Shown here: positions 8,383-15,346 of the stretch, in pieces
Position numbering within the stretch: the first letter of the stretch is position 1
Layout: each line of letters opens with the position of its first letter
NCBI GenBank assembly: GCA_041565275.1
Contig: JBFGVE010000051.1
Span: 1 to 18,145, forward strand
Length of the DNA: 18,145 bases
Reading direction: 5' to 3'
DNA from: CAWUKT01 sp041565275
GTDB taxonomy: Bacteria; Bacteroidota; Bacteroidia; J057; JADKCL01
Position numbers and translations under genes: made by a program
Notes under the pieces: model-generated
Database searches by the model: none
What the model saw: only the letters and a program-made list of their open reading frames with translations
What the model was told of the DNA's origin: nothing

Positions 8383-8793
8383 CTAGTTAAAGCGAAGTTC
8401 TGCGAGCGATTGCGCATCCATAGAATCAAACGATTCATTGTAAACTTCAAAGCGTTTACATTGAATGATGAGTCGGGCGCCGGTTGACACTCCTTTGTGT
8501 GCACAGAAAACCTTTATCCGATCACCATCCACACTTGCCTCGTGAATCTCAGGGGCTAAACTTTCCACCTGATCCAGTCTGGTCATCACCACATTCTCAT
8601 TTCGAAAAGGCTGCAGGAAGAATTCTTTGCATTCCATCAGTGAAGCGTAGAAAAAAGAATAGTCGGGGTTCTCCTTTGAGGCTACCTCTTTTAGTATAAT
8701 TTTGAATCGGATGATACCTCCCTCACTGCTCAGTTGTTGAATGATCCCCCCCCGGAGTGCAGTAAACAAGTCTGCTATTTGTTCTTTTTTCAT
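8383..8793 (-). CDS. conserved hypothetical protein, last gene of a four-gene run
   Basis: A 136-residue soluble protein I do not recognise. It starts MKKEQIADLFTALRGG, with a helical first ~20 residues, then alternates beta strands (IIRFKIILKEV, SFFYASLM, DRIKVFCAHKGV, ARLIIQCKRFEVYN). There is no signal peptide, membrane segment or known catalytic motif. Two cysteines (in FCAHKG and IQCKRF) sit on neighbouring predicted strands. It follows the methyltransferase gene by 13 bp and probably shares its transcript. Codons 14-16 contain a run of eight G (8746-8753), the longest homopolymer noted in a gene start here; slippage would frameshift the protein almost at its start. Confidence 0.65.
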   Translation of the reverse strand: MKKEQIADLFTALRGGIIQQLSSEGGIIRFKIILKEVASKENPDYSFFYASLMECKEFFLQPFRNENVVMTRLDQVESLAPEIHEASVDGDRIKVFCAHKGVSTGARLIIQCKRFEVYNESFDSMDAQSLAELRFN

Positions 8794-8806
8794 AGCCCGA
8801 TTCTAA

Positions 8807-9529
8807 TTAACTCTCAGTTGCCAAGGTAAGGCGACAAAAATAGTAGCCTTCATCAGCTTCAAGTAAGACTTCCACCTCGTAATCTAGCTTTTCTGCTATA
8901 TTTCTAAGTGTCTCAGGGTCAACGTACAACCACTGATATGGCTTTCCGTGAATACCCTTGTATTCCAAAGAATATTCAACTTCTCCGTAATAATCTCCAG
9001 GCCCCCCTCTGAGGTCAGCATCACCAATATCGGCAAATTTCAAATCAGAGCTGTCAAATAGTATTTGGCCACCTGGTGCAAGTAGTGATTTCACGTAAAC
9101 CAGAAATCGTTCTAAACCTACCAGGTTACCCACAAATCCGATCCCGTTCATCAACATCAGAACCGTATCGAATTGCTCTTTCTTAATTCCAAATACATCT
9201 CCTTCCCGGACATCTTTAACTCCAATCGCCTTCATGATCTCTACACAGTACTTTGAAATGTCAATGGCAGTTACTTCCATATTTAGTTCCTCTTGAAGGA
9301 AAATACTAACGCATCCTGCACCCGCACCAACATCCAAAATCTTTCCCCTTGCCAGTAGACATCCCAACTCATCCATAACACTAAATTCATCGTATTCCCG
9401 GAAGAAAAGGTCAGCCGGGTAGGGTGTGATCTCTCCGTCCACGGTGTACACACGAACCGGGATATTTTCCCCGGATTCGTAGTAATCTCTCAGGGCAAGC
9501 CCTAATGGGAGCCAGGATGCAAAAGCCAT
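8807..9529 (-). CDS. class I SAM-dependent methyltransferase
   Basis: A 240-residue Rossmann-fold methyltransferase. Motif I, ILDVGAGAGCVSIFL, is at about 64-78. The acidic end of strand 2 (VTAID, about 86-90) would bind the ribose hydroxyls of SAM, and REGDVFGI and FDTVLMLMNGIGF follow as motifs II/III. A strand-4/post-motif segment LAPGGQILFDSSDL is also visible. The N-terminal ~50 residues (WLPLGLALRDYYESG) and the C-terminal ~60 residues are not diagnostic, so the substrate is unknown; small molecule is more likely than rRNA, as there is no NPPY-type motif. It lies 24 bp after the small membrane protein and 13 bp before the hypothetical gene, inside a four-gene minus-strand run. Confidence 0.85.
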   Translation of the reverse strand: MAFASWLPLGLALRDYYESGENIPVRVYTVDGEITPYPADLFFREYDEFSVMDELGCLLARGKILDVGAGAGCVSIFLQEELNMEVTAIDISKYCVEIMKAIGVKDVREGDVFGIKKEQFDTVLMLMNGIGFVGNLVGLERFLVYVKSLLAPGGQILFDSSDLKFADIGDADLRGGPGDYYGEVEYSLEYKGIHGKPYQWLYVDPETLRNIAEKLDYEVEVLLEADEGYYFCRLTLATES

Positions 9530-9553
9530 ATTTTGATAAAAGATAAAACTGGA

Positions 9554-9832
9554 TCAGGTTTCGTCCACACCTACAAGGTATTGGAAATGGTTGATAAGAA
9601 CGAAACCGGCTAATGTAACTACAGTCATGAGGAGGAGCCCCCAAAAAAAGGCCATCATAATCTCTCTCTTTTTATCTACATAGAATCCCACAAAACCCAA
9701 AAGATTAAATGCAGATTGAAAACCAGAAAAGAGTGGTATTAACTCTGGTCTTCCCAATACCAAGGAAAAGAATAACCCACTCGCGATAAAAAGCGTGCAG
9801 TTGATATTTAGGACGATTTGATTTGGGTTCAT
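9554..9832 (-). CDS. small three-helix membrane protein
   Basis: A 92-residue very hydrophobic protein with three predicted membrane segments at about 6-27, 31-52 and 58-80. A charged KKRE cluster between the second and third suggests a cytoplasmic loop there. No known motif is visible and I do not recognise the family. It starts 17 bp after the upstream PH-like membrane protein gene and stops 24 bp before the methyltransferase gene. That spacing makes it a real operon member rather than a chance frame. Confidence 0.65.
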   Translation of the reverse strand: MNPNQIVLNINCTLFIASGLFFSLVLGRPELIPLFSGFQSAFNLLGFVGFYVDKKREIMMAFFWGLLLMTVVTLAGFVLINHFQYLVGVDET

Positions 9833-9849
9833 ATGGCAGGGATAGTAAT

Positions 9850-10311
9850 TTACTCAAGCATAAAATTTTGAGGTTTTAGGTCGGGATGGCGCTTTCTCAG
9901 GACCTCTCTAATATTTGTCCAGGCCCCACGACGATACTGCAGAACAAAGGTGTCCTCGCTGGGAATGACCTTAGCTCCTTTATCCTGGTAAGGACGCTCT
10001 TCCGAACGTGAAAGGAAGATAAACCTGAAAGACCGGTATTTGATTATCCCAAAGTGCCGAACCTCTGAAATCTGTATCTCGCGCCTTACCCTCGGAGTTA
10101 TCCATTCTACTTTTTCCTCATCAATCCTGATCCGACGCAGAAAACTCATAAATACGATCAGAGAGGTAAACAATAAGGTAATTGCAATTACGATTACAAC
10201 CGCAATTTTGACCTCTTGTGTCAACCCATAGATCAACATCACTAGAAGGAACAGTGGTGGGATAAGTATCAGTGAATACACTGGTCTGTTAAAGGTGTAC
10301 AGCGCTGTCAT
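9850..10311 (-). CDS. two-helix membrane protein with PH-like cytoplasmic domain
   Basis: A 153-residue protein with two close membrane helices (about 10-29 and 35-58) followed by a soluble basic domain. The soluble part (IRIDEEKVEWITPRVRREI, then ISEVRHFGIIKYRSFRFIFLS, ending in a helix INIREVLRKRH-like segment) resembles the bacterial PH-like fold that follows two helices in DUF304/YdbT-type proteins: a chain of strands and a closing helix. Function is unknown; such proteins are usually membrane-scaffold or stress-related. It is the first gene of a run continuing to 8383. Its ATG lies only 4 bases from a perfect -7 box, so the mRNA may be leaderless. The PH assignment rests on pattern, not on a diagnostic motif. 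Confidence 0.68.
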   Translation of the reverse strand: MTALYTFNRPVYSLILIPPLFLLVMLIYGLTQEVKIAVVIVIAITLLFTSLIVFMSFLRRIRIDEEKVEWITPRVRREIQISEVRHFGIIKYRSFRFIFLSRSEERPYQDKGAKVIPSEDTFVLQYRRGAWTNIREVLRKRHPDLKPQNFMLE

Positions 10312-10315
10312 CCGA

Positions 10316-10343
10316 CAAATATAGGAAAGAAGGCCTGTACCAA
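10316..10343 (-). promoter_or_regulatory. promoter for the membrane-protein/methyltransferase run
   Basis: On the minus strand this is TTG (10343-10341), a 17-base spacer, and TATATTTG (10323-10316), a full match to TAnnTTTG. The box ends four bases before the A of the ATG at 10311, so initiation would fall at or next to the start codon. That predicts a leaderless or near-leaderless transcript. Confidence 0.55.
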
Positions 10344-10403
10344 TTAGCTGAAAAATATTCTTGCAAAAAAGATAGAAACAAACAATCTATACTTTCATCA
10401 GTT

Positions 10404-10433
10404 TTTGAAACATCAAAAGATAATTTATATTTC
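10404..10433 (+). promoter_or_regulatory. promoter for the GbsR/MarR-type regulator
   Basis: On the plus strand TTTG (10404-10407), an 18-base spacer, and TATATTTC (10426-10433) match the -33/-7 consensus with one mismatch in the last base. Only three bases separate the box from the ATG at 10437, so this transcript also looks leaderless. The promoter is divergent from the one at 10316-10343 within a 125-bp gap. Confidence 0.5.
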
Positions 10434-10436
10434 AGA

Positions 10437-10943
10437 ATGCAATTCCAAGAAGCAAAAGAAAGATTTATTCAGTGTTGGGGCACGTTGGGGTCCTCTTGGG
10501 GAATCAACCGAACTATGGCTCAAATCCATTCCCTTTTATTGATCAATAATGAACCTCTTTCGGCAGAGGAGATAATGTCTTCACTCAACATCTCCAGAGG
10601 AAACGCCAACATGAACCTTCGTGCCCTTATTGATTGGGGGCTGGTTTATAAAGAGCACAAACCAGGAGAGCGAAAAGAATTCTTTGTTGCTGAAAAAGAT
10701 ATTTGGGAAGTCACCCGAAGAATTATGGCCGAACGCAAAAAGCGGGAATTAGAGCCCGTCATCCGTGTGCTCGATGAGGTAAGTCGGGTTGAAGGTGATT
10801 TCAATAATCAAAAAGTGCAGGAATTCAAGGAAGTGGTAATGACCATCAAGGAATTTGTGGCAAAACTCGACCGTCTTTCAGATCTTGTCTCCCGTTCAGA
10901 TCGCAACTGGTTTTACAGAACTTTGATGAAAGTTCTAGGGTAG
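10437..10943 (+). CDS. GbsR/MarR-family transcriptional regulator
   Basis: A 168-residue DNA-binding protein of the GbsR subgroup. The N-terminus FIQCWGTLGSSWGINRTMAQIH (about 10-31, written here in one continuous conserved block) leads into a winged helix-turn-helix. SAEEIMSSLNISRGNANMNL spans about 42-61, and the wing DWGLVYKEHKPGERKEFF about 66-83. The C-terminal half is helical and probably dimerises. The founding relative, Bacillus GbsR, represses choline uptake and glycine-betaine genes; the ligand of Bacteroidota members is not known to me. The gene is divergent from the membrane/methyltransferase run and 82 bp upstream of the persulfide dioxygenase gene, so either could be a target. 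A perfect inverted repeat lies just downstream. Confidence 0.85.
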   Translation: MQFQEAKERFIQCWGTLGSSWGINRTMAQIHSLLLINNEPLSAEEIMSSLNISRGNANMNLRALIDWGLVYKEHKPGERKEFFVAEKDIWEVTRRIMAERKKRELEPVIRVLDEVSRVEGDFNNQKVQEFKEVVMTIKEFVAKLDRLSDLVSRSDRNWFYRTLMKVLG

Positions 10944-10967
10944 ACGGAATATCTACTCACCTCTAAT

Positions 10968-10993
10968 TAATGAAGTTTGTCTGAACTTCATTA
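10968..10993. repeat. perfect 10-bp inverted repeat between regulator and persulfide gene
   Basis: TAATGAAGTT (10968-10977), a 6-base centre TGTCTG, and AACTTCATTA (10984-10993) form an exact dyad in the 82-bp gap. It starts 24 bases after the regulator stop and ends 32 bases before the next ATG. It could be an operator for the GbsR/MarR dimer, or a low-GC terminator stem. The downstream GCTTTAAACC is a poor T tract, which slightly favours the operator reading. No clear -7 box is visible for the downstream gene. Confidence 0.5.
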
Positions 10994-11025
10994 GCTTTAA
11001 ACCTGAATGATATTTAATACTAGTT

Positions 11026-12432
11026 ATGAAAGTAGAACAGATTTATACAGGATGTCTCGCCCAAGGATCTTATTACATTGAAAGCAATGGAGAGGCAGCG
11101 ATCATCGATCCTCTTCGTGAAACCAAGCCATATATTGAGAGAGCGGAAGCAGAAGGAACTAAGATCAAGTATATCTTTGAGACTCACTTTCATGCTGACT
11201 TTGTTTCAGGGCACGTAGATTTGGCCCAAAAAACAGGCGCGACAATTGTCTTTGGCCCTACTGCCCAAACCGGATTCAAAACCCTGACTGCTGTTGACAA
11301 TCAGGAATTCAGACTGGGTAATGTGACTATACGAGCACTTCACACTCCCGGCCACACCCTGGAGTCGACTACCTACTTGTTACTGGATGAGAAAGGTAAA
11401 GAGTACGCTATTTTCTCGGGTGATACCCTCTTCATAGGTGATGTCGGGCGTCCTGACTTAGCTGTCAAATCTGGCCTTACACAAGAAGATCTTGCTGAAC
11501 ATCTCTTCGACAGTTTGCGAAATAAGATCATGCCCCTTCCCGATGACGTATTGGTCTACCCAGCTCACGGTGCAGGGTCTGCTTGTGGCAAAAATATGAG
11601 TAAAGAAACTTTTGACACCCTCGGAAATCAAAAGAAAGTTAATTACGCCTTGCGCATGGATATGACCAAAGAAGAGTTCGTTAAAGAAGTTACTGAAGGC
11701 ATCATGCCTCCCCCTCAGTACTTTCCCAAAAATGTTATGATGAATAAAATGGGGTATGAGTCTCTTGATTCCGTGATGAAAAAGGGAATGGCCCCTTTGG
11801 ATCCACATGCCTTTAAATCACTTGCAAATACCACAGATGCCTTAATCCTTGATACCAGGTCCCCCAGTGATTTTGCCGCTGGCCATATTCCTAAATCTAT
11901 TTTCATTGGTATTGACGGTGGATTCGCTCCCTGGGTAGGCACCCTAATTATCGATTTGCAGCAGCCAATATTGATTGTTGCTTATCCCGGTCGGGAAGAG
12001 GAAGTTATCACCCGCTTGGCCAGGGTAGGTTATGACAATACCCTCGGGTATCTGGATGGTGGGTTTGACTCCTGGGAGCAGGCAGACAGGGAAACAAACT
12101 CCATTGAATCTATAACTGCAGAGGAATTCAAAAACCGTCTGGTCGAAGGTCATGCTGAAGTACTCGACGTCCGGAAACCCAGTGAATACAATGCTGAACA
12201 CATGATCGAAGCTACCAATTTCCCCCTTGACTTTATCAACGGGCGGTTTGAGAGACTCGATCCGCACCAACCTTACTTTCTTCATTGTCAGGGTGGATAT
12301 AGATCAATGATCGCCGCCTCTATTCTCAAAGCAAACGGGTTCCACCATCTTGTCGATGTCCAAAAAGGCTTTCGAGCCATCAAAGGAGCCGGTATACCTG
12401 TTACCGCTTATGCCTGTCCATCAACTGCTTGA
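11026..12432 (+). CDS. persulfide dioxygenase-rhodanese fusion (CstB-like)
   Basis: A 468-residue cytoplasmic protein in three parts. Residues 1-~230 are an ETHE1-type metallo-beta-lactamase fold: THFHAD at 53-58 with H63, then TPGH (H110), SGD (D133) and PAH (H181), the expected mononuclear-iron ligand set. Residues ~255-355 are a rhodanese fold with no active-site cysteine; A319 in PILIVAYPG aligns with it. Residues ~362-460 are a second rhodanese with the loop HCQGGYRS and catalytic C421. This order, dioxygenase then pseudo-rhodanese then active rhodanese, is that of Staphylococcus CstB (about 444 residues), which oxidises persulfides to thiosulfate for sulfide detoxification. Function is inferred from architecture and ligands. 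It lies downstream of a GbsR/MarR-type regulator, unlike the CsoR-type CstR of staphylococci. Confidence 0.88.
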   Translation: MKVEQIYTGCLAQGSYYIESNGEAAIIDPLRETKPYIERAEAEGTKIKYIFETHFHADFVSGHVDLAQKTGATIVFGPTAQTGFKTLTAVDNQEFRLGNVTIRALHTPGHTLESTTYLLLDEKGKEYAIFSGDTLFIGDVGRPDLAVKSGLTQEDLAEHLFDSLRNKIMPLPDDVLVYPAHGAGSACGKNMSKETFDTLGNQKKVNYALRMDMTKEEFVKEVTEGIMPPPQYFPKNVMMNKMGYESLDSVMKKGMAPLDPHAFKSLANTTDALILDTRSPSDFAAGHIPKSIFIGIDGGFAPWVGTLIIDLQQPILIVAYPGREEEVITRLARVGYDNTLGYLDGGFDSWEQADRETNSIESITAEEFKNRLVEGHAEVLDVRKPSEYNAEHMIEATNFPLDFINGRFERLDPHQPYFLHCQGGYRSMIAASILKANGFHHLVDVQKGFRAIKGAGIPVTAYACPSTA

Positions 12433-12481
12433 CCACAGCTTTTATCATTTCCAGCACGGGAGCGGACTACCCAACTGGTGT

Positions 12482-14239
12482 TTACATTTTTTTTGGAATC
12501 TCAATGCCCAACAATGCCAAACCCCGGCTCTCAACTTTCCAAATTACCTCTAGCAACGCCATTCGAGTATTTTTCAACACAGAGTCTTCGGTGTCCTTAA
12601 TGTTAACATCATTGTAAAAGACATTTAGCGACTTACTCAAATCATACAAATAATTTGTAACCTGATTGGGTTGATATTTCTGAGTTGCGCTCAACATTGC
12701 ATCATTGAATCCAGATACCTTTATCAGCAATTCAATCTCAGCGGGGTGAACCAGTAGACTCCAATCAATTTCACCATTTGGATCATAACCTTGTTTTTCC
12801 AAGAGCCGTGAGATACGGGCGCACACATATTGCTGATAAGGGCCGGAGTTACCACTGATCTTGATCCATTCTTCCAAATTGAAAATGATCTCCTTCTGAG
12901 TATCAATTTTCACCATACCGTACTTGATAGCCCCTTTGGCAACTACAGAGGCAATTTCTCTAGCCTCAGACTCCGAAATCTCACTATTATCTACTTGTGA
13001 TTTCAGGTACTCTCCGTAAATCTCACCTTCCATCCGTGCGATGAGTTTCATGATAGGGATGATGGTTCCCTCCCTCGAAGACATTGGTCCTGTAGGTAGG
13101 CGGACAAAATCATATTTCAGGTGGAAGCAGTTCTTAGCCTGTTCAAAACCAAGCAGTTCCAGAATTTTAAATACTTGCTTGAAATGTCTTTCCTGTCGTT
13201 TATCTACGATATAGATATTCTTTTCAATTCCATAGTCTTGGAACTTCCGTCGAGCCAACTCTAGGTCTTTAGTCAAGTAGAGGCCACTGCCATCCCCTTT
13301 AAGCACCATGGCAAACCCCAGGTTGTATTTTTCCAGATCAATACCTACAGCACCCTTGGATTTCTTGAAAAATCCCTTGTTATAGTGTTCCAAGGCAAAT
13401 TTCACACTATCGGCATCAACATCACTTTCCCAATACCAGACATCGAATTTTACCCCGGCCCAGTCATAGACTTGGTGCATCAAATCTACTGACCATTGCC
13501 TGGTTTCTTTCCAGATATCAAAATACTCTCCCTCCTTCACTTCCAATTGCTTCAGAATTTCCGTCATGATTTCTCTAGCTTCCGCCTCTTGCTCCGTTCC
13601 CTTGATATCATTAAGAAGTAGAGCACCATTCGAGTACATCTGCCCCAGCCACGCTCCTTTACCCTTTGTTGGGATCGGTTCAGTATTGACGTGCTTCATG
13701 TACCACAAGCACTTCGCCACATGAGTCCCAACATCTCCAGGAAAGGTAGAACTGACAATTTCATAGCCGCAATAACGGTGCATACGGATCAAGGCATCTC
13801 CTAGGGCTATATTCCGCATGTGGCCCACATGTAATTCTTTGTGAGTATTAGGTTGGGAATACTCGATCATGGTCCTGGGAGAATCCTGGATCATGGGCTT
13901 TTGAAAATAACTCCCTCCCAGAATCGGGTTACACACCAATCTTCCAAAGGCCTCAGTTTTCAGGCTAAAGTTCATATAAGGGCCTACTGTATTTATCTCA
14001 GCTATTAAATCATTTTCAGGAATCTTTTCAGCGATCATCTTCGCAATGACCGGTGGCCCTTTTCGCATCACCTTAGCCAGTGAAAAAGCAGGAAAAGCAA
14101 AGTGTCCAGACTCAATATTGGGAGTTCGGCCTATCGCATGGTAGATATCAGCCATAGAAATATTAAACCCTAGCTCTTCAATAGTCGATCGGATTATATC
14201 TCCCAGTTCAACCTTAATGTCATTGTGTAATAGGTTCAT
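12482..14239 (-). CDS. argS: arginyl-tRNA synthetase
   Basis: Class I synthetase charging tRNA-Arg, 585 residues, normal length. An N-terminal additional domain (about 1-110) precedes the catalytic core with TMIEYSQPNTHKELHVGH (HIGH-type motif HVGH at 137-140). The second signature is MSSREGT at 386-392, the lysine-poor KMSKS variant common in ArgRS. The C-terminal anticodon-binding DALR-type helical domain runs from about 465 to the end. Residues near DVGTHVAKCLWYM and the catalytic-core GDGSGLYLTKDLELA are also typical. Its ATG directly follows the stop of the upstream arginase gene (TGAATG, no gap), so the two are almost certainly one transcript with coupled translation. It converges with the persulfide dioxygenase gene, 49 bp apart. 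Confidence 0.96.
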   Translation of the reverse strand: MNLLHNDIKVELGDIIRSTIEELGFNISMADIYHAIGRTPNIESGHFAFPAFSLAKVMRKGPPVIAKMIAEKIPENDLIAEINTVGPYMNFSLKTEAFGRLVCNPILGGSYFQKPMIQDSPRTMIEYSQPNTHKELHVGHMRNIALGDALIRMHRYCGYEIVSSTFPGDVGTHVAKCLWYMKHVNTEPIPTKGKGAWLGQMYSNGALLLNDIKGTEQEAEAREIMTEILKQLEVKEGEYFDIWKETRQWSVDLMHQVYDWAGVKFDVWYWESDVDADSVKFALEHYNKGFFKKSKGAVGIDLEKYNLGFAMVLKGDGSGLYLTKDLELARRKFQDYGIEKNIYIVDKRQERHFKQVFKILELLGFEQAKNCFHLKYDFVRLPTGPMSSREGTIIPIMKLIARMEGEIYGEYLKSQVDNSEISESEAREIASVVAKGAIKYGMVKIDTQKEIIFNLEEWIKISGNSGPYQQYVCARISRLLEKQGYDPNGEIDWSLLVHPAEIELLIKVSGFNDAMLSATQKYQPNQVTNYLYDLSKSLNVFYNDVNIKDTEDSVLKNTRMALLEVIWKVESRGLALLGIEIPKKM

Positions 14240-15292
14240 TCAACGTTCCTGCTCAGTGGTTTTCACAGTGTTGTACAAAATATCAAACGCGATCTCAGCA
14301 GTCTGGTTACCATGCTTATCAAGGAGTGGATTGATCTCCACCAGTTCCATGCAGCAAACCTTTTCATCTTTCGCAAACAGTTTGAGCAGCCCTTTGACTT
14401 CTTCAATGAAGAGGCCAGCTGCCACGGGGGTTCCAGTACCCGAAGAAATCGTACTGTCAATGCAATCGACATCAAAAGATATATATATCCGGTCGCAGGC
14501 AGACAAATACTCCACGGCCCGTACATAAGCTTTTTGGTATCCTTCTTCTCGCACCTCGCGAACTTGAATGGTCTTCATACCAAGTCGTCCGATCAGGTTC
14601 CTTTCCTCGACCTCCACACTCCGCAGCCCAATAAAGACAATATCTTCAGGATCAATCGCGGGGCCCCTTACACCAATACCCTTGATCTTTTCCCATAATT
14701 GCCCTGTCTGATCAGGCAATTCACGCCGTCTATTCTGGTAGTTGTCCTCCGCAAGTGCAACGCTCAAAGGCATACCGTGCATATTGCCCGAGGGAGAAGT
14801 ATAAGGGGAATGGAGATCCGCATGTGCATCTAACCAAACTACTCCAATGCGATCCTCTGGAAAGGCTTTTTTAATTGCTTTGATCGTTGCTCCGGCAGTG
14901 CCATGGTCTCCAGCCAATACAAAAGGTAATGTATCTCCAATTAGTATCGACTGCATTTGACCGACCATTTTTTCATATACATAGATCAAACCTTCAATTC
15001 GCTTGGCCCACCGAAAACGGATAGGTTCATGCAAAACCTCATTCCTATTCTCAATGATGACCCGGTTCCGAAACCTGAAAAAGTTCCAGGGCATATCATG
15101 ATCCTGGTATTTTTCCTCACGGTAGTTTACCTCTTCTTCTGTCCACTCATCTTCATGCCAATCTTTCTCACGGCGCAATTCTTCCTGAAGCTTGAGATTG
15201 AGAGACGCCATGATCATGGCGTCTATACCACAACTGGCACCACGAGTACCTGCACTGATCTCGGACCTGAGTTCAACCAACGTTACTTCCAT
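14240..15292 (-). CDS. arginase-family ureohydrolase
   Basis: A 350-residue binuclear-manganese hydrolase. Metal ligands are in AGDHGTAG (D129, H130), DAHADLHSP (D155, H157, D159) and SFDVDCIDS (D274, D276). H161 and the substrate-site E319 (MELVEINP) follow the arginase pattern. It most likely hydrolyses arginine to ornithine and urea; agmatinase or formimidoylglutamase remain possible, since specificity lies in loops I cannot judge. The protein is about 40-50 residues longer than classical arginases. The extra is a charged N-terminal insert (about 35-75, EDEWTEEEVNYREEKYQ) between SAGTRGASCGIDAM and the metal sites. It abuts argS with no gap and has a perfect -7 box upstream. Confidence 0.87.
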   Translation of the reverse strand: MEVTLVELRSEISAGTRGASCGIDAMIMASLNLKLQEELRREKDWHEDEWTEEEVNYREEKYQDHDMPWNFFRFRNRVIIENRNEVLHEPIRFRWAKRIEGLIYVYEKMVGQMQSILIGDTLPFVLAGDHGTAGATIKAIKKAFPEDRIGVVWLDAHADLHSPYTSPSGNMHGMPLSVALAEDNYQNRRRELPDQTGQLWEKIKGIGVRGPAIDPEDIVFIGLRSVEVEERNLIGRLGMKTIQVREVREEGYQKAYVRAVEYLSACDRIYISFDVDCIDSTISSGTGTPVAAGLFIEEVKGLLKLFAKDEKVCCMELVEINPLLDKHGNQTAEIAFDILYNTVKTTEQER

Positions 15293-15324
15293 GAACGAAA
15301 GAATACAATTACAAACTGAGTTGT

Positions 15325-15332
15325 CAAAGATA
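15325..15332 (-). promoter_or_regulatory. -7 box of the arginase-argS promoter
   Basis: TATCTTTG on the minus strand (15332-15325) matches TAnnTTTG exactly. Transcription would start near 15319, giving a leader of about 27 bases before the ATG at 15292. No TTG lies 17-23 bases upstream, so the -33 element is missing or degenerate and the call is only moderate. Confidence 0.42.
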
Positions 15333-15346
15333 GACTTTTTCTGATG

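Noticed and set aside
9411..9644. 77-codon minus-strand frame overlapping the small membrane protein and methyltransferase genes
   Set aside because: It overlaps both better-supported genes in another frame and is rich in residues typical of a shadow reading (Cys, Arg, Pro).
11458..11808. 116-codon minus-strand frame within the persulfide dioxygenase gene
   Set aside because: Antisense to well-conserved coding sequence, with no promoter or domain.
13064..13084. MSSREGT instead of KMSKS in arginyl-tRNA synthetase as a possible defect
   Set aside because: Loss of the canonical lysine is a known natural variation in bacterial ArgRS, compensated elsewhere in the core, so it is not evidence of inactivity.
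14312..14698. 128-codon plus-strand frame inside the arginase gene
   Set aside because: Antisense shadow of a gene with intact metal-binding motifs.
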